A DNA stretch of 64,000 nt from an uncultured Chitinophagaceae bacterium (lineage in GTDB: Bacteria; Bacteroidota; Bacteroidia; Chitinophagales; Chitinophagaceae): contig CAKSVK010000003.1 of assembly GCA_934502905.1 (NCBI GenBank), forward strand, positions 1 through 64,000. Reading direction: 5' to 3'. Made by a program: the position numbers and the translations under genes. Positions 53,088 to 62,327 of this stretch are shown piece by piece. Numbering within the stretch: the first letter of the stretch is position 1; each line of letters starts with the position of its first letter. The notes beneath the pieces were generated by a model. That model was not told the origin of the DNA, searched no databases, and worked only from the letters and a program-made list of their open reading frames with translations.

Positions 53088-53684
53088 ATGTCTGATACAA
53101 TAGTACAAAACGAAACCTTTGTAAACCTTATCAACGACCTGGGTATTGCCGGATATGAACCGGGGTTTAATATGGAGGCATTGCTGGCCGCTGATTCAAG
53201 GTATATCAAGGATTTGAAGATCAATACAGGCAATGCGTTGAACAATACGCAGCACCTGAATAGAAAAGAAGCATTGTTGCTGGCCCTGGCCGTAGCAGCA
53301 AATGAAAAGTTCGACCTGCTGAAGAACAGCTTTGCCACTCAGGCCAGGGATGAGGGTGCTACAGAAGCTGAAATAGCGGAGATCGTGGCTATCACATCCC
53401 TGATGAATACCAACAATGTATTCTACAGGTTCAGGCATTTTGCCAATAAGGAGTTTTATAGTAATCACCCTGCCGGCATCAAAATGAGCATTATGATGAA
53501 CCCGGTGCTGGGGAAAGAGTTTTTTGAGCTGGTAAGCCTGGCACTGTCTGCTGTAAACGGATGCGAAATGTGCGTAAATTCTCATGAAGCCTCTGTACTG
53601 CAGCATGGAAGCAGTGAATCGCGCGTATTTGAAGCAGTTAAGTCTGCAGCGATTATTAAAGGATTGATCAGTGCTTTATCCTGA
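53088..53684 (+). CDS. AhpD-like carboxymuconolactone decarboxylase-family protein
   Basis: 198 residues. The CxxC active site is SAVNGCEMCVNSHEASVLQHG (Cys159, Cys162) with the conserved His after it, the AhpD signature. AhpD reduces AhpC, with lipoamide links in some bacteria. The pairing with the peroxiredoxin just upstream, and no AhpF, supports this role. A strong terminator follows. Confidence 0.9.
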   Translation: MSDTIVQNETFVNLINDLGIAGYEPGFNMEALLAADSRYIKDLKINTGNALNNTQHLNRKEALLLALAVAANEKFDLLKNSFATQARDEGATEAEIAEIVAITSLMNTNNVFYRFRHFANKEFYSNHPAGIKMSIMMNPVLGKEFFELVSLALSAVNGCEMCVNSHEASVLQHGSSESRVFEAVKSAAIIKGLISALS

Positions 53685-53696
53685 CCATAAGACATA

Positions 53697-53730
53697 TTAA
53701 AAACGGGGTCTTTGTACCCTGTTTTTAATA
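53697..53730 (+). terminator. Intrinsic terminator after the AhpD-like gene
   Basis: A 13-bp stem with one G-U pair (53697-53709 with 53718-53730) and an 8-base loop; the 3' arm ends GTTTTTAAT, giving the T-run. It lies 12 bp past the stop. Confidence 0.8.
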
Positions 53731-53976
53731 TTATGATTATAATGAAGGCAGGAGCAGAAAGATCTACCACCTCCAATAAGCGCCTTATTTATCCTATTAT
53801 TATTATTTACACAATAGTTTTCCACAATATTGCGTTCTTAAGTGGAATAACCGGCATTAAGTTGCCAACCCCGTTTTGATCCAATACGCCGTTTATCCGT
53901 ACCTCACTGAAAGCAGGCAACCCCTTTAGTTTGCAATTATCCGTACCCCGTATTTCTAAACCCCAAACCAGCGTCT
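53731..53976. other. Upstream region of the small membrane ORF
   Basis: About 250 bp without a gene. TTAGTTTG at 53926-53933 is one mismatch from TAnnTTTG and could start a short transcript covering 53977-54084. Confidence 0.4.
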
Positions 53977-54084
53977 ATGAAACTCAGCTTTACCTCTATG
54001 TATGCCACACGTGATGCAGTTGCTTATTTTGCTGCATTAGCTTACTTTACAGCTGTTACCATATTTGCTGTTTTGTATGTTTGA
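53977..54084 (+). CDS. 35-residue membrane microprotein
   Basis: ATG 53977 to TGA 54084 encodes a 35-residue peptide: a polar start (MKLSFTSMYATRDAV) and one aromatic/alanine-rich hydrophobic helix (AYFAALAYFTAVTIFAVLYV), typical of single-span microproteins. It has its own terminator at 54096-54130 and a promoter-like TTAGTTTG upstream, which argue that it is a real transcription unit. No family is recognised and a role cannot be given. Too small to be certain. Confidence 0.5.
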   Translation: MKLSFTSMYATRDAVAYFAALAYFTAVTIFAVLYV

Positions 54085-54095
54085 ACACGTTTGTG

Positions 54096-54130
54096 AACAC
54101 CCTTTAGGTGTGCTTATCTAAAGGGTTGTT
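54096..54130 (+). terminator. Hairpin terminator downstream of the microprotein ORF
   Basis: AACACCCTTTAG pairs with CTAAAGGGTTGTT, with one bulged base, around a short loop. It starts 12 bp after the TGA at 54084 and lies 39 bp before the stop of the convergent arfB gene. Confidence 0.6.
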
Positions 54131-54169
54131 CCCGGCTGGCCGGCTCCCACGATCCATTTTTGTTATTAT

Positions 54170-54574
54170 CTAGTCTGGTCTTATTTTCCGCCTTTGCTCC
54201 TTTGTTTGCGCATTCAGCTTTTTCTGATCAAGCCGCTTTTGAATAGATGCGGCGGAAGGTTTGCGTTTTATTCTTTTTTTAGGAACGATTATCGCCTTGT
54301 TGATCAGCTCGTTTATCTTGCTGATGACCCGTTGCCTGTTGCCCAACTGGGTCCTTTCTTCCTGGGCTTTCACCAGCAGCTCTCCTTCTGCATTGATCCT
54401 GTTAGCCAGCTTGCTGGTCACCAGGTCTTTCTGTTCCCCGGTGAGAATAGAGGATTTGCTTATATTGAAATAAGCTTCTACCATGGTTTCCACCTTATTT
54501 ACGTTTTGTCCTCCCTTGCCACCGCTCCGTGCGGTTTTAAAAACCAGCTCGGGTGACACATCCACTTTGTTCAT
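54170..54574 (-). CDS. arfB: Peptidyl-tRNA hydrolase ArfB / RF-like ribosome rescue factor
   Basis: 134 residues from the ATG at 54574, two bases after the nagA stop; a GTG at 54580 overlapping the stop is equally possible. The GGQ loop is ARSGGKGGQNVNKVET (GGQ 21-23) and the Lys/Arg-rich C-terminus (KRIKRKPSAASIQKRLDQKK) inserts in the empty mRNA tunnel in ArfB. It hydrolyses peptidyl-tRNA on ribosomes stalled without a stop codon, backing up the tmRNA at 25.8 kb. Confidence 0.93.
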   Translation of the reverse strand: MNKVDVSPELVFKTARSGGKGGQNVNKVETMVEAYFNISKSSILTGEQKDLVTSKLANRINAEGELLVKAQEERTQLGNRQRVISKINELINKAIIVPKKRIKRKPSAASIQKRLDQKKLNAQTKEQRRKIRPD

Positions 54575-54576
54575 TG

Positions 54577-55668
54577 TCACACTAGTACTTTTTTAATGGA
54601 AAGGCTATCGTCAAACACAACAAACTCGGCAGCAAATCCAGGCTCAATCCGCCCGTATTTGGTTGGGGTTTTCAGCAGCGTTGCAGCATAGGTGGATGCC
54701 ATCCTCAATGCTTCGTCAACCGGGATGGACGCGTGCCTGACTACATTTTTCACAGATTGTATCATGGTTAGCGCCGAACCGGATAAGGTGCCGTCCGGTA
54801 AAGTGTACCGGTCTCCTTTAAAAATATGCTGATATTCACCCTCACTGCAGTCGGTAACGGCATCCGTAATAAAGAACAGCCTGTTACCCATAACCTGTTT
54901 ACTCACTTTCAGGGACACAAAATCCACGTGTACGCCATCGGCAACCACGCTTGCTTTTACATTCGGGTTATTGTATACTGCACCTACCAGGCCGGGTTCC
55001 CTGCTTTGAAATGGCGACATGGCATTAAAAAGATGCGTTGCAGCGGGAATACCTGCTGCGAAACCCTTCCGGGCTTCTGCATACGTTGCATTGCTATGCC
55101 CCGCCGAAACAATGATGCCGTTGTCAATCAGCATATGGATGATGTGGTCGTCACACATCTCCGGTGCCAGGGTGATCATTTTAAAAACATCCTTTCCTTT
55201 CTCCAGCAGCATGGACACTTCTGCTTCTGTCGGTCTTTTAATATACCGCTCAATGTGGGCCCCTTTTTTTGCCGGGTTCATATAGGGGCCCTCCAGGTGT
55301 AACCCCAGCAACCCTTTGCCGCCCTGCCGCCAGTAGCTGCGAACCGCTTCCATACCCTCCAGGAATATCTCGATGCTGTTGGTCGCCATGGTGATCATGA
55401 ACTGCGAACAACCACCCGACATACAATAATCGTAGGTATCTGCAATGGCTTCTGCAGAGGGATTTGCAGAAAATAGCCTGCCGTTGGCGCCATAAATCTG
55501 CAGATCAATGAATGCAGGGGCAATATTCATTCCCCCGAGATCTTCGGCGGGGCCGGTTACCTCCTCCACGTTTATTATATCCATTATCAGGTGATCTTTT
55601 ACAAGAATTGCTTTTCCTGTAAGCAGCTCAACACCGGTATATATGTTGCAATTGGTATAAGTGATCAT
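54577..55668 (-). CDS. nagA: N-acetylglucosamine-6-phosphate deacetylase
   Basis: 363 residues of the amidohydrolase fold. Ligand motifs are HLEGPYMNPAKKGAH (metal Glu/His), VSAGHSNATYAEA (His) and THLFNAMSPF (His); the catalytic Asp is in FITDAVTD. It converts GlcNAc6P to GlcN6P during cell-wall or chitin recycling. The HxH near residues 55-60 is replaced by DLQIYGANG, as in several Bacteroidota homologues with one metal. It is transcribed with arfB. Confidence 0.94.
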   Translation of the reverse strand: MITYTNCNIYTGVELLTGKAILVKDHLIMDIINVEEVTGPAEDLGGMNIAPAFIDLQIYGANGRLFSANPSAEAIADTYDYCMSGGCSQFMITMATNSIEIFLEGMEAVRSYWRQGGKGLLGLHLEGPYMNPAKKGAHIERYIKRPTEAEVSMLLEKGKDVFKMITLAPEMCDDHIIHMLIDNGIIVSAGHSNATYAEARKGFAAGIPAATHLFNAMSPFQSREPGLVGAVYNNPNVKASVVADGVHVDFVSLKVSKQVMGNRLFFITDAVTDCSEGEYQHIFKGDRYTLPDGTLSGSALTMIQSVKNVVRHASIPVDEALRMASTYAATLLKTPTKYGRIEPGFAAEFVVFDDSLSIKKVLV

Positions 55669-55677
55669 TTCTGTTAT

Positions 55678-56463
55678 TTATCTTTCCAGCAAAAAGCTGT
55701 CCCCGTCTTTCCAGAAAGGGAATTTTGCTCTTATATCTGCCAGTATTTCTTTATTAAAAGTGATAGTATGTATATCCTCCTCCTCTGCCTTTTGATATAA
55801 CACGGCGCCGAGCGGGTCTATTATCATGGAGTCGCCGCTGTGATAGATCCCGTTTCCATCATCACCCACCCTGTTCACTCCTGCCACATAACATTGGTTT
55901 TCTATCGCCCTGGCCTGCAGCAGGGTTTTCCATGCGGTGTTTCTTCTCTGCGGCCAGTTGGCAACATAGATCAATACATCATATTCGGGCTGCTCCAGGG
56001 GCGTTTGCCTGGCCCATACGGGAAAACGGAGGTCGTAACATATCTGCAGGTTGATCCTCCATCCTTTTACGGAGGCGATCAGTCTTTTTTTGCCAGCGGT
56101 ATAGTGTTCGTCTTCGCCTGCATAGGAGAACAGGTGCCGTTTGTCATAATAGCCAAGCGTGCCGTTCGGCAGTACCCATAACAGCCGGTTGTAATAGTGA
56201 CCGTCTTCCGCGATAATAATGCTGCCGGTAAGAATGACCCTCTTTTTCGCTGCCAGCTCTTTCATCCATAACACGGTTTCTCCGTCCATGGTTTCCGCAA
56301 GCAGCTCCGGGTTCATACTGAAGCCCGTACTGAACATTTCAGGAAGGATGATCACCTCCGTGCCGGTTATGGAATCAATTTTTGACTCCAGCATCTTCAG
56401 GTTGGCAGGCTTATCCTCCCAAAAGAGACCTGTTTGTATGGCAGTGACAGAAAGCGTAGACAT
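55678..56463 (-). CDS. Nitrilase-superfamily omega-amidase
   Basis: 261 residues from the ATG at 56463; a longer frame to 56490 is not needed. The catalytic triad is Glu42 (LPEMFSTGF), Lys108 (YDKRHLF) and Cys142 (ICYDLRFPVW). Similar proteins hydrolyse alpha-ketoglutaramate (omega-amidase, NIT2/YafV group). It precedes nagA by 9 bp on the same strand, so nagA, arfB and this gene form one operon. Confidence 0.9.
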   Translation of the reverse strand: MSTLSVTAIQTGLFWEDKPANLKMLESKIDSITGTEVIILPEMFSTGFSMNPELLAETMDGETVLWMKELAAKKRVILTGSIIIAEDGHYYNRLLWVLPNGTLGYYDKRHLFSYAGEDEHYTAGKKRLIASVKGWRINLQICYDLRFPVWARQTPLEQPEYDVLIYVANWPQRRNTAWKTLLQARAIENQCYVAGVNRVGDDGNGIYHSGDSMIIDPLGAVLYQKAEEEDIHTITFNKEILADIRAKFPFWKDGDSFLLER

Positions 56464-56511
56464 AAACGGGCGCTTGTTTAGCACCCGCAATCTAAACTAT
56501 TTACGGCAGTT

Positions 56512-57168
56512 TTAAACGATGCCCGAATTGTTCATGAAATTGACCAACGCTGCTGTGTTTTTAAGATTCAGCTTTTTCAGGATGTTATGGCGATGGACTT
56601 CTACCGTTTTCAGGGTAATATTCAGCTGAACCGCAATTTCCCGGGAAGACTGTCCCTGTTTGATCAGGTCGATGATCTCTACCTCGCGTTGCGACAACAG
56701 GTTGATATCCGGTTGGGGGTTATCTTCCAGCAGCTGCTCGGAAAGGATGGATTTGACTTCGTTGCAGATATACTTATTGCCGGCCGCTACTTCGCAGATA
56801 GCATTCATCATTTCTTCCTTTGAGGAGTTTTTTGTTACATAACCAGAGGCGCCCATTTGCAGCATTTTTTTGGCGTATGCCGGCTGCGAATGCATGGAAA
56901 CACCTATGATCTTTGAGTCTTCTGAGATCTTCCTGATCTCTTTTGTGGCTTCAAAACCGTTCATCGGGGTCATATTAATATCCATTAATATAACCTGCGG
57001 GTGATTTTGCCCGGAAAGACGTATGGCTTCCTCGCCTGTATCGGTTTCTGCTATTACCTGGAATCGGGGGTCGCTGTTGAGGATAAAAGACCAGGTATCC
57101 CTGATCAGCTTATGGTCATCTACTATAAGAACAGTGATCTTCTTGTCTAAAGGGGTATAAGAGTGCAT
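56512..57168 (-). CDS. NarL/LuxR-type response regulator
   Basis: 218 residues. The receiver domain has VLIVDDHKLIRDTWSFIL, the phosphorylated Asp63 in ILMDINMTPMNG and the switch Lys in SGYVTKNSSKEEM. The HTH is LSQREVEIIDLIKQGQSSREIAVQLNITLKTVEVHRHNILKKL. No sensor kinase is nearby, so it is an orphan in this window. Targets unknown; it lies 48 bp upstream of the omega-amidase start and could head the same transcript. Confidence 0.93.
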   Translation of the reverse strand: MHSYTPLDKKITVLIVDDHKLIRDTWSFILNSDPRFQVIAETDTGEEAIRLSGQNHPQVILMDINMTPMNGFEATKEIRKISEDSKIIGVSMHSQPAYAKKMLQMGASGYVTKNSSKEEMMNAICEVAAGNKYICNEVKSILSEQLLEDNPQPDINLLSQREVEIIDLIKQGQSSREIAVQLNITLKTVEVHRHNILKKLNLKNTAALVNFMNNSGIV

Positions 57169-57431
57169 CAGATAAGGTTTTTATCATAAAAAAAATGGAT
57201 TAAAATTACAGGTGAATTTCGACAGATTTTTCTCAAGCGGGCAAAACCTGCATTTAGGCAATGCGTAACAATATTACTAAAACTTACTAATAAACGCCAG
57301 TTATTTTGTTATGTTTTTTTATTTTTTCCTAAAAACATCTACCGCGTAAATATACTTAGTGGGTAACATTATAACTTTTCCATAGAGATTTTATTATTTT
57401 GCAGCAGTTTAGAATCTTAAAAACACGTTTT

Positions 57432-58088
57432 ATGTCTTCACACACACACCAGGAAGAAACACAAAGTAAGGGATGGTTTAACCCCGGCTATTTTGCGCTT
57501 ATAGCCTTTATTCTGATCTTGTATATAGTAAAGGCCTGCGGCAGTACTCATGGCGAAGAAACACACGCGGGCGCACAGGGGCATGAAGAAATAAAACATG
57601 AAGCGGCGAAACCGGCTGTAACAGAAGCGCCGGCCCGCCAGTCCCTGAAGGTGAAACTGCCTGATGGAATGGAGCTGGATGCATATAAAGGTGGTATTGA
57701 AGACCAGCTGGTAGCATACCTCCAGTCAGATGAGGCCGTGTCAAAAGAAAAATGGTTCGACTTTGATGATCTGAACTTTGAAACCGGAAGTGCGGTTATT
57801 TCCACTTCTTCGGAAAAGCAGGTGCAGAATATTGCCGCTATCCTGAAAGCTTTTCCCGCAGTGAATATCAAAATTGGCGGATACACGGATAACACGGGAG
57901 ACTCTGTGACCAATGTGAAGCTTTCCCAGGAAAGGGCAGACGCTGTAACAAATAAGCTGAAAGCCACAGCAGCAGCGCAACTGGCGCCTGCAGAAGGATA
58001 TGGCCCGGCACATTTTGTGGCACCTAACGATACGGAAGAGAATAAGAAGAAAAACAGGCGCATATCCATTAATGTAAGAGCCAAATAA
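57432..58088 (+). CDS. Membrane-anchored OmpA-domain protein
   Basis: 218 residues from ATG 57432. A polar N-terminus (SSHTHQEETQSKG), one membrane segment (GYFALIAFILILYIVKACG) and a Glu/Ala-rich linker precede an OmpA domain: NFETGSAVISTSSEKQVQNIAAILKAFPAVNIKIGGYTDNTGDS, LSQERADAVTNKL and NRRISINV. It likely anchors inner membrane to peptidoglycan. Not a lipoprotein. It is followed by a terminator at 58112-58141. Confidence 0.9.
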   Translation: MSSHTHQEETQSKGWFNPGYFALIAFILILYIVKACGSTHGEETHAGAQGHEEIKHEAAKPAVTEAPARQSLKVKLPDGMELDAYKGGIEDQLVAYLQSDEAVSKEKWFDFDDLNFETGSAVISTSSEKQVQNIAAILKAFPAVNIKIGGYTDNTGDSVTNVKLSQERADAVTNKLKATAAAQLAPAEGYGPAHFVAPNDTEENKKKNRRISINVRAK

Positions 58089-58111
58089 CAGTATTCATAA
58101 ACAGGTTTGAT

Positions 58112-58141
58112 AAAACGGGTTGGCTCAGGTCAGCCCGTTTT
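58112..58141 (+). terminator. Intrinsic terminator after the OmpA-domain gene
   Basis: AAAACGGGTTGGC pairs with GTCAGCCCGTTTT (two G-U pairs) around the loop TCAG; the 3' arm's T-run completes it. It starts 24 bp after the stop. Confidence 0.8.
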
Positions 58142-58177
58142 CATAAGCGAATGACCTTTTAACCCGTCATCACATAA

Positions 58178-59188
58178 ATGAAACGCAAACAGTTTTTATC
58201 TTCCCTGCTGGGAACCGGGTTGCTTCCCGCGATGGCCGGCCACGATGAAGATTTCCAGCAGTCCATAGTTTCTCCGCCAGCCCTGAAAAAAGGAGATACG
58301 ATCGGTATCATATCACCTGCAGGATATATCACCCTGGAGGAATTACAACCTGCTATCAGCCAGATGGAAGCATGGGGGTTTACAATAAAGACCGGAAATG
58401 CTATCGGCAAAAAAGACTTCAGCCTGGGTGGTACAGACAAGGAAAGAAGCAGGGACTTTCAGCAAATGCTGGAAGATCCGGCGGTAAAGGCGATCATGTG
58501 TGCAAGGGGAGGGTACGGTTCTGTCCGGATCATCGACAACATTAATTTTTCCCGCCTGGCCGACCGGCCAAAATGGATCATCGGCTTCAGCGATATTACA
58601 GTACTCCACTGTCATATCAACAGCAATATCCGTGTAGCCACCCTGCATTCAAAAATGTGCAACAGCTTTCCCAAAGATCCCGCCGCAGCAGAACAAATAC
58701 AGTTGCAGACGATAGCCTCCATCCGGGATGCCCTGACGGGAACAAAAATGAAATATACTGCAACGTTTAATGAACGCAACAGGACCGGGGTAACGGAGGC
58801 CACACTCATCGGCGGGAACCTGAAAACAATTGAAACACTGTCGGGAACAAAGTCGGAAATCAGGACAGCAGGAAAGATCCTGTTTTTGGAAGATACCGGG
58901 GAATATCTTTACAGCCTTGATCGCATGCTCTGGAACCTGAAGCGCACCAACAAGCTGTCTCAGTTGAAAGGGCTCATCATCGGCGGGTTTAGAATTAAGC
59001 CCGATGACCCCGGTGAGGAGTTCGGGCGGACGTTATACGATATCGTGATGGAAAAGGTGCAGGAATATTCCTATCCGGTTTGCTTCGATTTCCCTGTGGG
59101 ACACCAGAAAAATAATTATGCGCTCAAATGTGGTGTGCTCCACCGGCTGAGCGTTACAAAAAACAATACGGAACTTATAGAAATATAG
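58178..59188 (+). CDS. ldcA: LD-carboxypeptidase (S66), exported copy
   Basis: 336 residues with a signal-like N-terminus (MKRKQFLSSLLGTGLLPAMAG). S66 features: GDTIGIISPAGYITLEEL, CARGGYGSVRIID, the nucleophile Ser138 in PKWIIGFSDITVLH, catalytic Glu in LFLEDTGEYLYSLDRMLWNL and His in FPVGHQKNNYALKCG. It removes D-Ala from murein tetrapeptides between L- and D-residues, here probably in the periplasm. A second, signal-less paralogue begins 8 bp downstream. Confidence 0.9.
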   Translation: MKRKQFLSSLLGTGLLPAMAGHDEDFQQSIVSPPALKKGDTIGIISPAGYITLEELQPAISQMEAWGFTIKTGNAIGKKDFSLGGTDKERSRDFQQMLEDPAVKAIMCARGGYGSVRIIDNINFSRLADRPKWIIGFSDITVLHCHINSNIRVATLHSKMCNSFPKDPAAAEQIQLQTIASIRDALTGTKMKYTATFNERNRTGVTEATLIGGNLKTIETLSGTKSEIRTAGKILFLEDTGEYLYSLDRMLWNLKRTNKLSQLKGLIIGGFRIKPDDPGEEFGRTLYDIVMEKVQEYSYPVCFDFPVGHQKNNYALKCGVLHRLSVTKNNTELIEI

Positions 59189-59196
59189 ATCATCAA

Positions 59197-60108
59197 ATGC
59201 TGCAGTTACCACCATATCTGACAAAAGGAGACACCATCGGCATCACCTGCCCTGCGGGATTCATGGCTTTGGAAAAAGTTGAAACCTGTATTCATACCTT
59301 ACAAAAATGGGGTTTTGAAGTAAAAACCGGTGAGACGGTCGGGGGCAGTTCCAGCACCTATTTTTCCGGTACAGATGAGCAGCGGTTGGCCGACCTGCAG
59401 CAAATGCTGAATGATGATTCCATACATGCTGTTTTATGTGGCAGGGGAGGGTATGGCGTCAGCAGGATCATTGACAGGATCGATTTCAGAAAATTCCGGA
59501 AGAAGCCTAAATGGGTGATCGGCTTCAGCGACATTACCGTATTGCATGCTCATATCAACACGAGGTATAAGATAAGTACCCTGCATGCGCCCATGGCAGG
59601 CGCATTTAATGATAACGGTTATAGAACCAAATACGTTAACTCATTACGGGACGCGCTGACGGGAATGAAAGCCAGCTATACAACCGCTGCGCATGCACTC
59701 AACCGGGCGGGCGAGGTCAGGGGACAGCTGATAGGGGGCAACCTGTCGCTGCTGGCACACCTGGTGGGTTCCGATTCAGATATTGATACCAGGGGTAAGA
59801 TACTTTTTATAGAAGATGTCGGGGAATACCTGTATGCTGTAGACCGTATGTTGCTGCAATTGAAAAGAAGCGGTAAGCTCAGTCAACTGGCCGGGCTGAT
59901 AGTCGGGGGCTTTTCAGACATGAAAGATACCGAAAGACCATTTGGAAAAAAGATCTATCCAATTGTACAGGATGTTATTTCAGAGTACAAATATCCTGTC
60001 TGCATGAACTTCCCGGTTAGTCATACCCGCAGGAACTATGCCCTGAAATGTGGTGTGGAATACAGGTTGGCGATACACAAGAAAGGCGTTACACTTGCAG
60101 AACTATAA
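59197..60108 (+). CDS. ldcA: LD-carboxypeptidase (S66), cytoplasmic copy
   Basis: 303 residues from ATG 59197, with no signal peptide. It shares TKGDTIGITCPAGF, RGGYGVSRIIDRIDF, nucleophile Ser111 in PKWVIGFSDITVLH, ILFIEDVGEYLYAVDRMLLQL and NFPVSHTRRNYALKCG with the upstream copy. The pair likely arose by tandem duplication, one exported, one cytoplasmic for murein recycling. The 3' end is 10 bp from the convergent T9SS gene. Confidence 0.92.
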   Translation: MLQLPPYLTKGDTIGITCPAGFMALEKVETCIHTLQKWGFEVKTGETVGGSSSTYFSGTDEQRLADLQQMLNDDSIHAVLCGRGGYGVSRIIDRIDFRKFRKKPKWVIGFSDITVLHAHINTRYKISTLHAPMAGAFNDNGYRTKYVNSLRDALTGMKASYTTAAHALNRAGEVRGQLIGGNLSLLAHLVGSDSDIDTRGKILFIEDVGEYLYAVDRMLLQLKRSGKLSQLAGLIVGGFSDMKDTERPFGKKIYPIVQDVISEYKYPVCMNFPVSHTRRNYALKCGVEYRLAIHKKGVTLAEL

Positions 60109-60118
60109 GCCCGTTTTC

Positions 60119-61630
60119 TTATTGTTTTAATAATACGGAACGTTCGCTGTTCCCGTTTTCGCTGCTGATGTGAATGTAGTATATGCCTTTTTTCCAACCC
60201 GCTGCTTCGTGCACTTCTACCAGGTTGTTGCCGGGTTTGACTGCAATGGATTTCTGAAATTGTAATTGGCCGGCTGAGTTTAGTATGATGATGTGGATCT
60301 TTGTTTGGCTGCTTGTGGTGTAAACAACATTTAACTTTTGTACGACCGGGTTGGGAAAGGTTTGATAGGAAACCTTTTCGATGACGGCTGTTTTTATTGT
60401 TTTGATATCTGAATATTTAGCCAGACCGTCCGGTGAAACAGCTTTTACCCTGTAATAAACCATCATACCTCCGGGGCAGGAGACATCCCTGAATACGGAT
60501 GTTTCAACAGTTGCCATATACATAAAGTCCCTGCCATTGGTACTGCGCTCTACTTCAAACATTTGTTTTTCATCCCCCAGGATCGACCAGCTTAGTGCCG
60601 GGATATTGTTTACCAGCGATATGTCAAAACTTTTCCATTGCACCGGCAGGAGCGTATAAGGCGCATAGGTAAACGAACAACCTGACCCCGTAACAGGTGT
60701 AATAGTTGTATCCGGCTCGTTAATTGCCGAGAAAGATGCATTCGGATACACCGTACCCCATTGGTTATCGAAAATCTGGGATGTGTTACTGCGGTTTACT
60801 GTATAGATCAGCAGCTCTTCTGTTGAGACATTGGAGCCCACGCTGCCGTTCAGCGTGCTGGTGCCGGTGATATACAGGCTTCCGTTACCCCTGATATGTC
60901 CTTCGTTGATAAATATCCTGGTTTTCAGAATAGCGTTGCCGCTGTTTATTATTGTAGCCTGGCTGCTGAAGCGTCCGTTATTTTTAGCACTGGAGGCCCA
61001 AAGCAAACCGCTGTTGTAAACAGTAATATTGTTATAAAATATTATTCCATTTTCCGCAATCATCCGGCAGCTATTATTAAGAGAGGAGGAGCCCTGTAGT
61101 GTAAGGATGCCGCCTACATGGAAAAGCTGCTGGTTGGTTAATTGAATGGCGCCACCGGTGAAATTACCTGTGATGGAAACTTTACCATTATTCTGAAAGG
61201 TTGTACCGTTACCCCAGACATCAAAATTGCCTGTAAAGTTCAGCACGGCATCGTGATGGTTATAAAAGATTGGAGTGCCCCACACCTGTGCGTTCCCGCT
61301 GAAGGTGGTCGTTCCGTAGTTATACAACTGAAACCCATCCCCGATACCTGCATTGGGCAGGATAGCCGATCCGTACACCCGGTAGATGCTTTGGTAGCCA
61401 TTTATGGAAGACGGTGAGAAAACCGCCCCTGGTGCCACAGTTATTTTTGTATTGGTCACCCAGCAGCTTATGGAGCCGGTGTATGTACCTGAGGCAATAT
61501 ACAAGCTATCGCCTGTTGACAGGGTATAGCTGGTGGCAGTGCCGTTGTTAACATATGTTGTCTGAGAGAGCGACTGCTGGCTTATTAACACAAAAAGCAG
61601 AAGAAGCGTAACCCATTTCATCATATTCAT
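60119..61630 (-). CDS. T9SS-secreted protein with C-terminal sorting domain
   Basis: 503 residues. Signal peptide to about residue 23 (MNMMKWVTLLLLFVLISQQSLSQ); a beta-rich repetitive N-terminal half with Asn/Gly/Ser/Thr-rich strands (TTFSGNAQVWGTPIFYNHHDAVLNFTG) suggests a beta-helix. The C-terminal ~85 residues (YQTFPNPVVQKLNVVYTT, LNSAGQLQFQKSI, KKGIYYIHISSENG) are a type A sorting domain. It would be secreted through the type IX system and attached to the surface. Enzyme function not recognised. Confidence 0.88.
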   Translation of the reverse strand: MNMMKWVTLLLLFVLISQQSLSQTTYVNNGTATSYTLSTGDSLYIASGTYTGSISCWVTNTKITVAPGAVFSPSSINGYQSIYRVYGSAILPNAGIGDGFQLYNYGTTTFSGNAQVWGTPIFYNHHDAVLNFTGNFDVWGNGTTFQNNGKVSITGNFTGGAIQLTNQQLFHVGGILTLQGSSSLNNSCRMIAENGIIFYNNITVYNSGLLWASSAKNNGRFSSQATIINSGNAILKTRIFINEGHIRGNGSLYITGTSTLNGSVGSNVSTEELLIYTVNRSNTSQIFDNQWGTVYPNASFSAINEPDTTITPVTGSGCSFTYAPYTLLPVQWKSFDISLVNNIPALSWSILGDEKQMFEVERSTNGRDFMYMATVETSVFRDVSCPGGMMVYYRVKAVSPDGLAKYSDIKTIKTAVIEKVSYQTFPNPVVQKLNVVYTTSSQTKIHIIILNSAGQLQFQKSIAVKPGNNLVEVHEAAGWKKGIYYIHISSENGNSERSVLLKQ

Positions 61631-62327
61631 ATTTTGTTTAGGCGGTTTGTAACACCGGCATTATTAACTCAAAATAAGCGGGTTTATTAGTGGATATACT
61701 TATCATTTCTATGAAAACACTTATTGATTCGATAGAATAGTGTCTAAACATCGATATGTGATTCTTACGGCAGTGGCTTTTAAACCGTGCGTTTACCAAA
61801 TGATAAACTCTGGTCGTTGCTACGGGACTTTGATGAGTTTGCCCACAAATGCACACACCTGTATGCAGATTTCTACGCACTTATCATTGAATGGAGCGTT
61901 TTCGGGATCACAGAAAAGATGGTTAATACTTTGGTATCGCTTCCGAAAAAATCCGGGTATCTTCGGAGACTGACCAAAAGACCTGTTGAACGTTTGTGCG
62001 AGGGAAAGATCCGTCATTCAGCTGGGGAATGATACCCGCCCGGTCGGGGCGTCGACCAATTGATTACCCTGCAGAGACGACTTTGTCTTTTACATCTAGT
62101 GCTCCCGCGGATAGCAAAAAGCAGCCCTGGAAAATGGGAGGTCTTCCTGCTACTGGCGCCCCCTGCACCATTATAAGCCCCGAAGCGGGAAGGAACATGA
62201 TTTTGGTGATCGCGTTATTGGCGGGGTTCGCTGGTATGTCACGGGTAACCGGAATGTTAAAGTATAAAATTTCCTGTATGCCTTTTCTTTTGTCACAATC
62301 ATTTAATTATTTTTAATAAAAAATTTT
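61631..62327. other. Gap with one doubtful ORF
   Basis: About 700 bp. The T9SS gene's promoter should be near its left end. A frame at 61787-62032 is listed separately. The rest (62033-62327) shows no gene and none of the hairpins found at 62.9-63.4 kb. Confidence 0.45.
61787..62032 (+). CDS. Doubtful ORF, 81 residues
   Basis: From GTG 61787 the frame encodes RLPNDKLWSLLRDFDEFAHKC followed by LYADFYALIIEWSVFGITEKMVNTL and a basic end. The composition is protein-like, with an amphipathic helix, but the start codon is poor and no family is recognised. It may be a remnant of a longer gene. Confidence 0.3.
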   Translation: MRLPNDKLWSLLRDFDEFAHKCTHLYADFYALIIEWSVFGITEKMVNTLVSLPKKSGYLRRLTKRPVERLCEGKIRHSAGE

